64,000 nucleotides of DNA from Alkalihalobacillus sp. BA299. Its GTDB lineage: Bacteria > Bacillota > Bacilli > Bacillales > Bacillaceae_F. Shown here in pieces: positions 51,693 through 60,000 of this stretch. The DNA is taken from NCBI RefSeq assembly GCF_017745675.1, contig NZ_JAFLJM010000014.1, positions 62,001-126,000 of the forward strand, in the 5' to 3' direction. A program made the translations under genes and the position numbers. Position 1 is the stretch's first letter, and each line of letters begins with the position of its first letter. The notes beneath the pieces were generated by a model. That model made no database searches. It was given only the letters and a program-made list of their open reading frames with translations, and was not told the DNA's origin.

Positions 51693-52724
51693 TTACTGAT
51701 TCACAACCTCTGATTGTGGTTGTGAATTTTTATTTTTTACTCGAAACATTTGTTTCATTATTACTTCGCTATCACTCCGTAAAACCTCTAAAATCAATTC
51801 ATCACCTACATTGATTTTATTGATCTTATTACCGGCTTTTATCCAAATACGTGAATAATCCTGGAAATGTATATAGTCTCCCGCTTTACCAATTACTCTA
51901 CCTCTCCAACGTTGAAGGCCCAAGATATTATCTGAAATTCTTGAAGTTGAATGTTTAGGAGATTTTGGACTCGGTTGTTCACGTTCCATTTCCATATCTT
52001 CAAGTGTCAAAATATCTTCCTCGTACACTTTTGGGATATTTTCATATGTAGAGTGACTTGATGATTTCGGAAAATACATAAAGAAATCTTCTTCCAGCTG
52101 ACGCACTTGATCTTCTCTCCCCTCTAATTGAAATAACTCATATTGAGTCATAATCATTGCTTCAATATCGACCATATCCGCTTCTTCCTTTGAAAACTCA
52201 CTTAACCGATTTCTTAACTCATAAATCCGTTCTTGTATATCAAAAGAATTTTCGCTTTTAGGGATAGGTTTCTCTCTCTCTTTAATTTCCTCATCTATAG
52301 AGTTTTCTAGTTCTATAGGTTCTTGTTCCTGAAAATGTGGTTTTATATCTTCCTCGTTAGTTAATGGTTGATTGTCTTCAATATCCTCTTCTGGTGGTAC
52401 AGATGACACAAGTGATTGTAATTCTGAATCATCTTCAAGTTCTTGTTGTAAAGAGGACAGAAGTGATTCTGTTTCTGTCCCCTTGATATTAGACGTTTCA
52501 ACCGCAGCTCTTCTCGCTTTCTTTCTTTCTTCTATTGCATCTGCATATAACTCAGAGTAATCATTCGTTCCATCTGGATTAGTCTTAATTTGATAATCAC
52601 TATCTGGAACATAATCTCCTTTCTTTTGTGCATGTGCCTCATAAGAAAGCTGCTGAGCATACCATTCCAATAGGAAATAAACAACTATAAAAGAAATTGA
52701 AAGTAAACCTGAGATTGAAATCAT
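51693..52724 (-). CDS. Membrane-anchored coiled-coil protein
   Basis: A 343-aa protein. One N-terminal transmembrane helix (about residues 5-22), then an acidic Glu-rich disordered/coiled region (60-170), and a small C-terminal beta domain (RWRGRVIGKAGDYIHFQDYS). The layout (anchor, long linker, small domain) suggests a membrane-associated adaptor. Its ATG follows GGGGAGG. Directly downstream of the big helicase gene. Not recognised. Confidence 0.55.
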   Translation of the reverse strand: MISISGLLSISFIVVYFLLEWYAQQLSYEAHAQKKGDYVPDSDYQIKTNPDGTNDYSELYADAIEERKKARRAAVETSNIKGTETESLLSSLQQELEDDSELQSLVSSVPPEEDIEDNQPLTNEEDIKPHFQEQEPIELENSIDEEIKEREKPIPKSENSFDIQERIYELRNRLSEFSKEEADMVDIEAMIMTQYELFQLEGREDQVRQLEEDFFMYFPKSSSHSTYENIPKVYEEDILTLEDMEMEREQPSPKSPKHSTSRISDNILGLQRWRGRVIGKAGDYIHFQDYSRIWIKAGNKINKINVGDELILEVLRSDSEVIMKQMFRVKNKNSQPQSEVVNQ

Positions 52725-52754
52725 TAGTAAATTTTCCTCCCCAAAATGTATGTT

Positions 52755-55700
52755 TTAAGCAAAAAGTTCGAAACCAAGTTGTCCTTCAACTGGAGCTGAC
52801 TTGCCACGTTTTTTTCGTTTGCCTTCTTCTGACTTAACTTCAATTAGTTCAACAGATGAAGTTTCAAACGATGCTGTTTTCACTGTTTTCTTAGGCTTAT
52901 CAACTAAATGAGCCAAAACAGTTCCATCAGCAACCATGTCAAAACCAAATGCTTCAATTAAATCAACTTGGAGTACATCCTTTTGTACTTTAAATCCTAT
53001 TACCTCTCCATTTTCAACTCTTGATACGATTGTTTCTGCATTAGAAATCAATACATTTCGAGTAGAAGGTGAATCGATTTGTTGTTTCGCCCATGCAATA
53101 AATTGGTCTTTAATGGATACCTTTTTCTTCTTACCGATACCTTGAAGTAATTCTCTAGCACGGTCAGAGGTTGTAGCAACCCACTCTTCTGTTGAACCTT
53201 TTAACTTTTCGCCTTTCTTAATAGATTTGATAAGCATAGATTGAAGATCTCCTTCATCCCCTAACATTGCGTTAAGTCCATCTGTACTTACATCTCCATT
53301 AAGTGCCTGTGCGGCTTTATTTTTTTGAGCTACTAATTGAGCCATACTTTCTTGGAATGTTTCTCGATACGCAAGGTAAAAGAGTCTACATTCTTCAGTT
53401 TGGCCAATTCTCCAGGCACGTCTGCTCGCTTGGTTCATCGTAAATAAAGACCAATCAAATTGATAAAAAATAAGTGTTGGTGTACAAAGCAAATCCAAAC
53501 CTACTTTTACTAATTTGGTAGATACAATTATGACGTTATAGCCCTCTTTCTCTACCTTTTTTCGTAACCAATCACTTCTATCCGATGTTCCAGTTGTTCC
53601 AGTTCGTAATACAGCAACTTTTGCACCTTCCACTTGGGAAAGAACCTTCTCTAATCGAGGCTGAATATCACGTTCTGCTTTTGAAGAACCAGTGTCACGG
53701 ACATAAATGATAGATGGTCGATTTTCGGATATTTCCGTACTAACCAACTCTTGCAATTTTTTCTCTTTCGGTAGAATATGATCTTCATCTAAGTGGATCG
53801 GGTCCCAAATCGGTATACGGTCTCCATCATCCGTTTTTAAGCGGAATTCAGGGAATGTAAATGGATTATCTGGGTATGCTATTCCACTATCTGTATAAGG
53901 CAAGTACAACTTATGTCCTTCATCATGAGATTGAATAGCATTCTCGAACGTGTGAGACATATCTTGATATGCTTCTCTTAGTTCAGCATCCATATCTACA
54001 AGAATAGTAGGGACATTAACAAGTTCTACAGGATCAGGCCATACGTCCGTTAATCTTACTAGAACAGTATTTTGTACGAGAAATTTCCCGAATACAAATG
54101 GACTTATTCCTGGGAGAACTTTAGATGTACGTTTAGTTCCACCTCTAGATTGTTTGTTACTATATTCACCCTCACCTTGATCATAAATGGTCGTTTCGAT
54201 ATTACCGAATTCTTGATTCCATTTATTAACCTCTGAATATTTGAAACCTGCATTAACCATTTCATGTGGAAATAAGCGCCAGAGCAAATAATAAACATCC
54301 TCGGCTTTACCTCCAAACAAAGTACCTGTGCCAGCTACAACCTTTTTAGATGAAGCAGCTAGTGAACCTAAGGAATTCCCTTGAGCTGTCATACCACCTT
54401 TAAGCTCATGCACTTCATCGATAATACTAATATCAAAGAAGTTTTTCATTTGGCGTCTGATATACTCAATGGTTGCTATTCTTCTAGGTTTACCTACCGC
54501 TTTAGGTGGTTCAGGTTGACCAGATTGAATATGTTTAACCAATCTACCATTTCCATCCTTCGCAGCATGAACAATTTTCTTTTCATGTTGCGCCCATTCT
54601 GAAAAAGATGAATAGCGGGTTGGCACTCGTTTAGTCCATAAAGACGAACCACACTCACTACAAAAAGCATTAGCAGGAGTCTTTGTATTATGAAGACGTC
54701 GAGTTGTTCCAAATTCATTAAACAACATTGCTCTTTTCGTAAGCTTTTCCTCTTCTTCACCATTCTCGTTCATTTCAACACTTTTGTTTTCAATGACCTG
54801 ATGGGCATTCCCACAATCAGGACAAATGTATCCATAACGATAAGGTAAAGTTTGTTCAGCAGTCTGTTTTTTCGTTTTCTTTTCTTGCCAATAAACAACA
54901 GGCTCTAGGCTACAATCGCCTCTCATCGTTGTAAAACTGATAACAAAGAAAGTTGGTACCTTTGGTTTTGGTTTACCATTTCTCTCCCAATTCACATGAA
55001 TGTCGATTAAATCCTTTGTGTTTTGGATATGGTAAACCTTAGCATCTGGTAATAAGAAATGAATTTCTTCGGTTGCCCACTTCTTAGTTAAAGAAGGTGG
55101 AACCATCAGACACGCAAAGTAACCTTTTTTCCCTCTCATTTTATTTACAGCATCAGCAACAGCAGTCATCATAGCGGATTTTCCAGTACTCATTTCCCCT
55201 TGAATAATAACTGATTTTTGTCCTTGAAGACGTTTTGCGACAGCAGTTGAAACATGAGATTGGACTGGAAATAAAGGTCGCTTAAAATCATTGAATCCCT
55301 TATATCCTTCATCTTCTAATGGATTATGAGTGGGAGAAATCTCAGCTGATAGCTTTGCAACCATTGCATTTGAATATCCCTGCATATAATCCGTTAAAGA
55401 GTCAATATCTTTCAATGTTTCACCAGTACCGCTCTTAGGAAACTTAATTTTCTCTAATTTAATTAGTTCTGAAATGAGATTATCTGCATTTTCTTCCTCA
55501 AGATTTAGTTTTAATAAACTTAACCCGTCAGGAAAAACCCCTTTATCAAAATAAAGTTCAATTTGTTCCAGGTGTCCACGTTCTTCAAGTTCGTTAAATA
55601 CGATATCTTTCCATTCCGGAAGAATATTTAATCCGTATTTACCTCCCCCTAATACTTTGCGAACTTCTTCGGCAGGATCTCCATCAAAACTAAGTATATA

Positions 55701-56090
55701 ATTACCGTTTCCTAATAAATCATCATGAACGATAGCTAATGCTTTACGATTGTGATTAATAGTCATTGGAAACTTTTCAAATTTCCCTTTTTCAGATTCA
55801 ATTCGAAACTCACGTTCAAAATCGTATCCAGTTAAGGACTTCACACCATGCCCAAAAGAAATTCCATTGAGTCCACTATCAATAGCTGCTTTCATTGCTT
55901 GTAATGTAGAATCACTTCCTGCAATAACAGTCATTAATAATCGAGGCTCTTGCCAATTTTTTTCAGGCTCTTCGCAAGCTAAAGCAAAACATAATGCGTT
56001 TTGATAAGCTTGTTCAAGATAAACCTCTAACATCTTTGGGTTTTCTTCTGTCTCTGGTTGTTTCCAATTGATTTTTTTAATATCTCCCAT
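52755..56090 (-). CDS. Large SNF2-like helicase with zinc insertion
   Basis: An 1111-aa protein. Walker A GEMSTGKSAM (about residue 295), an inserted zinc-binding part with CPDC and CSEC pairs (about 425-500), DEVH box IIDEVHELKG (about 560), and C-terminal motif VI QASRRAWRIGQ (about 870). It ends in GQLGFELFA, a clamp-binding-type motif. Such helicases with strawberry-notch/SNF2 affinity recur in plasmids and large phages next to ArdC- and LPD-type proteins. A terminator-like hairpin precedes it (56113-56140). Confidence 0.8.
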   Translation of the reverse strand: MGDIKKINWKQPETEENPKMLEVYLEQAYQNALCFALACEEPEKNWQEPRLLMTVIAGSDSTLQAMKAAIDSGLNGISFGHGVKSLTGYDFEREFRIESEKGKFEKFPMTINHNRKALAIVHDDLLGNGNYILSFDGDPAEEVRKVLGGGKYGLNILPEWKDIVFNELEERGHLEQIELYFDKGVFPDGLSLLKLNLEEENADNLISELIKLEKIKFPKSGTGETLKDIDSLTDYMQGYSNAMVAKLSAEISPTHNPLEDEGYKGFNDFKRPLFPVQSHVSTAVAKRLQGQKSVIIQGEMSTGKSAMMTAVADAVNKMRGKKGYFACLMVPPSLTKKWATEEIHFLLPDAKVYHIQNTKDLIDIHVNWERNGKPKPKVPTFFVISFTTMRGDCSLEPVVYWQEKKTKKQTAEQTLPYRYGYICPDCGNAHQVIENKSVEMNENGEEEEKLTKRAMLFNEFGTTRRLHNTKTPANAFCSECGSSLWTKRVPTRYSSFSEWAQHEKKIVHAAKDGNGRLVKHIQSGQPEPPKAVGKPRRIATIEYIRRQMKNFFDISIIDEVHELKGGMTAQGNSLGSLAASSKKVVAGTGTLFGGKAEDVYYLLWRLFPHEMVNAGFKYSEVNKWNQEFGNIETTIYDQGEGEYSNKQSRGGTKRTSKVLPGISPFVFGKFLVQNTVLVRLTDVWPDPVELVNVPTILVDMDAELREAYQDMSHTFENAIQSHDEGHKLYLPYTDSGIAYPDNPFTFPEFRLKTDDGDRIPIWDPIHLDEDHILPKEKKLQELVSTEISENRPSIIYVRDTGSSKAERDIQPRLEKVLSQVEGAKVAVLRTGTTGTSDRSDWLRKKVEKEGYNVIIVSTKLVKVGLDLLCTPTLIFYQFDWSLFTMNQASRRAWRIGQTEECRLFYLAYRETFQESMAQLVAQKNKAAQALNGDVSTDGLNAMLGDEGDLQSMLIKSIKKGEKLKGSTEEWVATTSDRARELLQGIGKKKKVSIKDQFIAWAKQQIDSPSTRNVLISNAETIVSRVENGEVIGFKVQKDVLQVDLIEAFGFDMVADGTVLAHLVDKPKKTVKTASFETSSVELIEVKSEEGKRKKRGKSAPVEGQLGFELFA

Positions 56091-56112
56091 TGTAGTTCCC
56101 TATCAATAAAAC

Positions 56113-56140
56113 AAAGATAGGGCAGAAGTGCACCCTATCT
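56113..56140 (-). terminator. Terminator-like hairpin before the SNF2-like gene
   Basis: Minus strand AGATAGGG-loop-CCCTATCT then TTGTTTT, between ArdC-like and helicase genes in the same direction. Confidence 0.6.
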
Positions 56141-56216
56141 AAGACTTTCAAGATAGGGATACACCTCCCTTTTAAGATTAATTTATAAGTGTTTTAATCA
56201 CTGAAAAATAATGCTT

Positions 56217-57098
56217 TTAAGCCACTTCTGTTATTTGAACTTGTTCTTGGTTTTGCTTAGCTTCTTTCCATACCTCAAATTGATGAATGATTTTACCTGA
56301 TACATCACAAATTTGAGAACCAAATGTCATTAATGCGTCTTCATCACCCTGGGACCAACCTTTAACATATCGGAAAGAATAATCCGCTGTATCAAGGCCG
56401 AAGTAATTACAAACGACAAATGCACAACCCTCAGCAACAACTTCCCTTTCTTTAGAAGAACTTTTATCTCCGAGTTGATGACATTGTGAATGTACATATT
56501 CATGTACCAATGTCTTAGCTCGATGATTAATGGAAAGTTTATCTGAAACGGTTATGCTATGATCTAGTTGGGAATAAAAACCATTAGCATCTCCAGTATC
56601 CCCATAGCTGATAGGAAAATCCGAAATTTCTTCAACCATTTTTATAATTTCCTTAGCCTCAGGACAATCGCCTTCAAGTTGGATTTTAAAACGGTCAATT
56701 GGTAACGGTTCTCCTTCTGTTTGAGAAACATCAAATACTGGAACAGCTATAAAACCGACAAGTTTATGTTTTTCTCCATTACCCGCTTCTTCTTCCTCAA
56801 CTTTTTTAAATCGAGGTGCAAAGATACGGATAGATTTTGAACCCTTTTTAACCTTTCTGCCTAGTTCTCCCCATCGTTTAAACGGAGCAATGAAACTAGC
56901 TTCAGGTAGCTGGGCTTTAGCGACTAAAAGATTTCTGAAACTATAATTCGGCATTAATGCCTTCATTTCCAATAGCGCTTTAAATTCCTCTGGATCATAC
57001 TGAAAATTGCTGACTCCCTCTTCTAATGTTTTAATTAATTCCTCCACTCTTTCTTTTGCTGAAGGATAGTCACCCTTCTTCTTAAAATGTTTCTTCAT
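56217..57098 (-). CDS. ArdC/LtrC-like antirestriction protein
   Basis: A 293-aa protein with an N-terminal ssDNA-binding ArdC-N domain (SFRNLLVAKAQLP...PFKRWGELGRKVKKGSKSIRI) and a C-terminal zinc metallopeptidase: HEYVHSQCHQ (HExxH, about residue 215) with a later Glu in EREVVAEGCAFVVC. ArdC proteins enter recipients with transferred ssDNA and counter restriction. It is headed by leader RNA family 1 copy 5 plus a further terminator hairpin. Confidence 0.85.
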   Translation of the reverse strand: MKKHFKKKGDYPSAKERVEELIKTLEEGVSNFQYDPEEFKALLEMKALMPNYSFRNLLVAKAQLPEASFIAPFKRWGELGRKVKKGSKSIRIFAPRFKKVEEEEAGNGEKHKLVGFIAVPVFDVSQTEGEPLPIDRFKIQLEGDCPEAKEIIKMVEEISDFPISYGDTGDANGFYSQLDHSITVSDKLSINHRAKTLVHEYVHSQCHQLGDKSSSKEREVVAEGCAFVVCNYFGLDTADYSFRYVKGWSQGDEDALMTFGSQICDVSGKIIHQFEVWKEAKQNQEQVQITEVA

Positions 57099-57132
57099 AC
57101 CTTACACCCTTTCTGAAAAAAGTTTTATATAT

Positions 57133-57180
57133 AAAAAAAACGAGAACTAAAAAAGGATAGAGTCCTTTCAATTCTCGTTT
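57133..57180 (-). terminator. Terminator in the ArdC leader
   Basis: AACGAGAA...TTCTCGTT with an inner AAAGGACTC/ATCCTTT pair, then nine T on the minus strand, lying between leader RNA copy 5 and the ArdC ribosome site. Confidence 0.75.
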
Positions 57181-57221
57181 TAATACCACGCATCTTAAGT
57201 TTTTTGACGTAAAATAAACGC

Positions 57222-57324
57222 AAAAAGCCTTTGAAGTTTAGTAGACACACTTGTCGTGTGAAATACTCAACCTCAAAGGCTGTAAATGTAATAACTACCC
57301 TGCTGACCTACAAAATGTGGTCGC
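57222..57324 (-). ncRNA. Leader RNA family 1, copy 5 (ArdC leader)
   Basis: GCGACCACA...TAGGTC hairpin, core GGTCAGCAGGGTAGTTATT, long stem AGCCTTTGA...TCAAAGGCT with apical CACAC-GACAA-GTGTG hairpin, then TTTTTGCG. A strong promoter precedes it: TTGTCA (57385-57390), 17-bp spacer, TATAAT (57362-57367), with TATAAT 37 nt upstream of GCGACC. Confidence 0.85.
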
Positions 57325-57361
57325 AACACTAAAAAACAAATAAGTAAATAAATATAGCTAT

Positions 57362-57390
57362 ATTATACCTTTATCTTTTTCATATGACAA
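57362..57390 (-). promoter_or_regulatory. SigA-type promoter of ArdC leader
   Basis: TTGTCA-N17-TATAAT on the minus strand; transcription should start about 30 nt before leader RNA copy 5. Confidence 0.8.
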
Positions 57391-57517
57391 GACTTACAAA
57401 ATAGGTTGATAGATTAAAAGTTCTATTTTAATTTTTAGCTCTATATAATATATATTATTTTAAAAAATTGTATTTATTAAAGATAGTACTTATTCGGCAT
57501 AAAATTCTTACCCCCCC

Positions 57518-57726
57518 CCCATAAAAATTTTATGGGTATGAATTAGGGGGTAAAAATTTTACCCCTCCCCCATAAAGATTTTATGGGTCAATTCTGTGGA
57601 TAACCTACCCGTAAAAATTTTACCCCTCCCCTTTTTTGATACCCGTAAAAATTTTACGGGTATCCCCATAAGGATTTTACCCCTACCCATAGAAATTTTA
57701 CGGGAACCCATAAAAGATTTATCGGT
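57518..57726. repeat. Palindromic iterons: replication origin
   Basis: Eight 19-bp near-palindromes of the form CCC(A/G)TAAAAATTTTA(T/C)GGG at 57518, 57547, 57569, 57608, 57642, 57665, 57686 and 57707. A perfect DnaA box (TTATCCACA on the minus strand) is at 57595-57603. They follow the rep gene. This is the expected look of an iteron-type origin. A run of ten C at 57511-57520 may be miscounted. Confidence 0.85.
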
Positions 57727-57762
57727 ATATTAAAAAATAAAAAAAGAGCAAAGCTTTTAGCT

Positions 57763-58863
57763 TCACTCTAGGTCAAATGTTTGGTCTGTAATACTCTTAA
57801 TAATGATCTCGTCAATTGATGGAGCATATTCCGATAAGGCTTCTTGAATTAAAGATTGATAGCCTTGATTATTCGATATCCAATCTCTTGAAAATTCATT
57901 AGGAACGAATATATAAATATTTGATTTGCGTGTTACTGCAAAAGTGTTCTTAAACCATGTATCAAAAGAAGGCTTACTTACTTTACCTTCTATAAATCTT
58001 AGTACCGCTTTCCATATTAGCTTATCTGACTCAGTTATCTCTTCAAAGATAAAATCTTTCTTTATCTCTAATTGTTTCGATTGTTCAAGAGCTGACTTTT
58101 TCTTAGCTTGACGTTGACCTCTTTTTAGAAGTTCATTATAAACCTCTTCAAAATTCAACTCCACATCAATTGAAACAGATTCAGCATTAGCCATCATTTC
58201 GGCCACATATTTTTCATGGTCTTTAAATAATCGCTCTGGTAAACCTTCTTTTTCTTTCTTCTGAGCTTCCTGTATATGTTTAGGAAGTTTTGTATCTATC
58301 TGTATACTGGGATCACCATTCAATAATTTCTCAGTAAGAAAAGGAATTTTCTTTCTGATCTTATACAAAGGAGATTCTTCTCTTCCCTCATTGTCTTTAT
58401 TAAGCACTCCGAATTTATAGATGAAACCATACCGTTCTAGCAGTTCTAAATAATTACGAATAGTAGGTACAGATTTACTCATTTTTAATGAAATCAACTC
58501 TAAATTAGGAAAGCACCAATCTTTTTTACCGTAAGCATGACGTTTTAAGTGACCGTATAAGGCTAACCCTTCTGCCTTTAGATACCATCCCCAAAAGTCA
58601 AAAAGATAGTTATTTAGAATTGTTAACTCCCCATCAACATACGGAATGTGTTGACCATGCTTGTCCAAAGAGAAGGCTTTCACTTCTTCCTCCGAAAAGA
58701 AAATTCGTTCAAGTTCAGTTTCAAAATATACTTCATCGTAGTATTGGTTGTCTTTTCCTTTTCTCTTCCGTTTTCGAGGAATCTTATCACCAGTCTCCTG
58801 GTAACGATAGTATATTAATCTATCGTAACGTTCCTTTAGATTTTTTTTCTTGTCATTTTCCAT
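57763..58863 (-). CDS. Replication initiator with DnaA-N domain
   Basis: A 366-aa protein. The N-terminal half (about 60-170) contains a winged-helix region (LELISLKMSKSVPTIRNYLELLERYGFI) like RepA_N-type or DnaD-like initiators, then a linker. The C-terminal 80 residues are a DnaA N-terminal-type domain: IWKAVLRFIEGKVSKPSFDTWF...ITIFVPN-like. DnaA-N binds the helicase loader/helicase. Iterons with a DnaA box lie downstream, and the 5' leader carries a probable antisense RNA and a ribosome-site hairpin. Confidence 0.85.
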   Translation of the reverse strand: MENDKKKNLKERYDRLIYYRYQETGDKIPRKRKRKGKDNQYYDEVYFETELERIFFSEEEVKAFSLDKHGQHIPYVDGELTILNNYLFDFWGWYLKAEGLALYGHLKRHAYGKKDWCFPNLELISLKMSKSVPTIRNYLELLERYGFIYKFGVLNKDNEGREESPLYKIRKKIPFLTEKLLNGDPSIQIDTKLPKHIQEAQKKEKEGLPERLFKDHEKYVAEMMANAESVSIDVELNFEEVYNELLKRGQRQAKKKSALEQSKQLEIKKDFIFEEITESDKLIWKAVLRFIEGKVSKPSFDTWFKNTFAVTRKSNIYIFVPNEFSRDWISNNQGYQSLIQEALSEYAPSIDEIIIKSITDQTFDLE

Positions 58864-58875
58864 TTCAAAATAGAG

Positions 58876-58902
58876 CCTCCTATTACTTTTATCTGTAATA
58901 GG
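58876..58902 (-). promoter_or_regulatory. Hairpin sequestering the rep ribosome site
   Basis: Minus strand CCTATTAC-AGATAAAA-GTAATAGG-AGG: the 3' arm includes half of the AGGAGG ribosome site of rep. Translation of rep would be low unless the stem opens. Confidence 0.65.
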
Positions 58903-58966
58903 AACGTGGAATTGAGTTCACAAGTTTTGTAACTTATGGTAAACTATCAATAGTTATAATAACTCA

Positions 58967-59046
58967 AAGCCCACTGTTCCCAAATATTCAATTAGAAGCG
59001 GGGTCCCAATCCACATCTAATGAATATTAACAAGTGGGTGTTTTTG
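58967..59046 (+). ncRNA. Probable antisense RNA controlling rep
   Basis: Plus-strand TATAAT at 58955-58960 precedes, by about 7 bases, an 80-base region that folds as CCCACT...AGTGGG with a long TGAATATT/AATATTCA stem and an inner ATTAGA/TCTAAT hairpin (loop GCGGGGTCCCAATCC), then TGTTTTTGT. This is a complete small transcript with intrinsic terminator. It is complementary to the rep leader. The -35 is weak (no good match at 17 bp). Confidence 0.75.
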
Positions 59047-59129
59047 TATGTTTAAGTCTAAAATTCTAGATTCACACCCATATTACACAGAGAAATTTCC
59101 ATTCTTTTCCCGAATTGTGTCATAGTTTA

Positions 59130-59158
59130 ATAGTATCATATCCTTAAAATATATTGAA
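59130..59158 (-). promoter_or_regulatory. Candidate rep promoter
   Basis: TTCAAT (59153-59158), 17-bp spacer, TACTAT (59130-59135) on the minus strand. It would give a rep mRNA leader of about 260 nt containing the antisense target and the ribosome-site hairpin. The rest of 58.9-59.3 kb has no gene. Confidence 0.5.
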
Positions 59159-59200
59159 TAGGGATTTCTATTAAAGGAAAGAGTGACCAATAAGTATATA

Positions 59201-59240
59201 AAAAAAGGTAGAACTGTGTAATACAACTCTACCTTTTTTA
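59201..59240. terminator. Intrinsic terminator
   Basis: AAAAAGGTAGA/TCTACCTTTTT hairpin with a loop containing GTGTAATAC; works in both directions. Confidence 0.8.
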
Positions 59241-59296
59241 AATTACATAGCTACAAAAACTCTCATTATAAAATCAACACAAATTTCAAAAGTAAA

Positions 59297-59557
59297 TCAA
59301 ATTTCATCATCTAAATCATTACAATCATCTTCTTTTATGAAATATTCACGATATTCACTACTATTTTTAATGAATTCGCTTAAATATTCCATAACATCTA
59401 CAGTATCTATTACGTGTGTTTCGTTTGGATTGTCTTCTGCTAATACTTCATATATTTCAGTCAACTCTTCTTTTATTTCAACACCTTCATTACGTGCTGT
59501 ATAATAAAGAGCCTTAAAGATAATATCCGCTTGTATAGGAGCGATAGGTTTCTTCAT
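59297..59557 (-). CDS. Small acidic protein (86 aa)
   Basis: An 86-aa acidic helical protein (DDCNDLDDEI at the C terminus). Very strong GAGGAGG. Last gene of the minus-strand run upstream of the replicon. Not recognised. Confidence 0.55.
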   Translation of the reverse strand: MKKPIAPIQADIIFKALYYTARNEGVEIKEELTEIYEVLAEDNPNETHVIDTVDVMEYLSEFIKNSSEYREYFIKEDDCNDLDDEI

Positions 59558-59589
59558 TATTGTTTTCCTCCTCTATGATACATTAATAT

Positions 59590-59985
59590 TTACCTTCTCC
59601 AACGTTCAATATAATGAAAAATCATATTCCCCATATAATTAATATCTTCATTATGAGGTTTTGCAATATACCACTTAGGAATACCTTCACGGGCGCAAAC
59701 GTGCTGAACAATGCTAAATCCGCCAGGATAATCCGAACGGTCGTCTATGCGGTTCTCAATGCTCATATAGGCATCAAAATCGAAGTACTCACTGTCGATT
59801 TTACCGTTGGTTTTATGAATGATCGAAACCAGGTATCCTTTATAAGTTTTATGAACACCGTTGGTTACTAACTCAATGGTTACGTTGATTTCATCATCTA
59901 ATTTATAAACTCCCTTTCGGTTATACCAACTAATATTTTCATTTAAGAAAAAGTCATGGTTAAATTCACAGTAGTTTAATGTCAT
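59590..59985 (-). CDS. Hypothetical protein (131 aa)
   Basis: A 131-aa strand-rich acidic protein. The C terminus reads YIAKPHNEDINYMGNMIFHYIERW. Behind AAGGGAGAG. It follows the LPD1 gene directly and is probably cotranscribed. It looks like a small phage/plasmid accessory. Not recognised. Confidence 0.5.
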   Translation of the reverse strand: MTLNYCEFNHDFFLNENISWYNRKGVYKLDDEINVTIELVTNGVHKTYKGYLVSIIHKTNGKIDSEYFDFDAYMSIENRIDDRSDYPGGFSIVQHVCAREGIPKWYIAKPHNEDINYMGNMIFHYIERWRR

Positions 59986-60000
59986 TATTATATCTCTCCC

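Noticed and set aside
54104..54763. Open frames on the same strand inside the SNF2-like helicase
   Set aside because: They lie in other frames of a well-supported helicase gene, lack ribosome sites and have low-complexity Met/Leu-rich translations.
57511..57520. Run of ten C as a phase-variation tract
   Set aside because: It lies in the origin outside any coding region or promoter; a sequencing-length artefact next to the iterons is more likely.
57518..57726. Repeat array as a CRISPR
   Set aside because: The units are 19-bp palindromes with uneven, very short gaps and no spacers of constant length; no cas genes are near. An iteron origin fits better.
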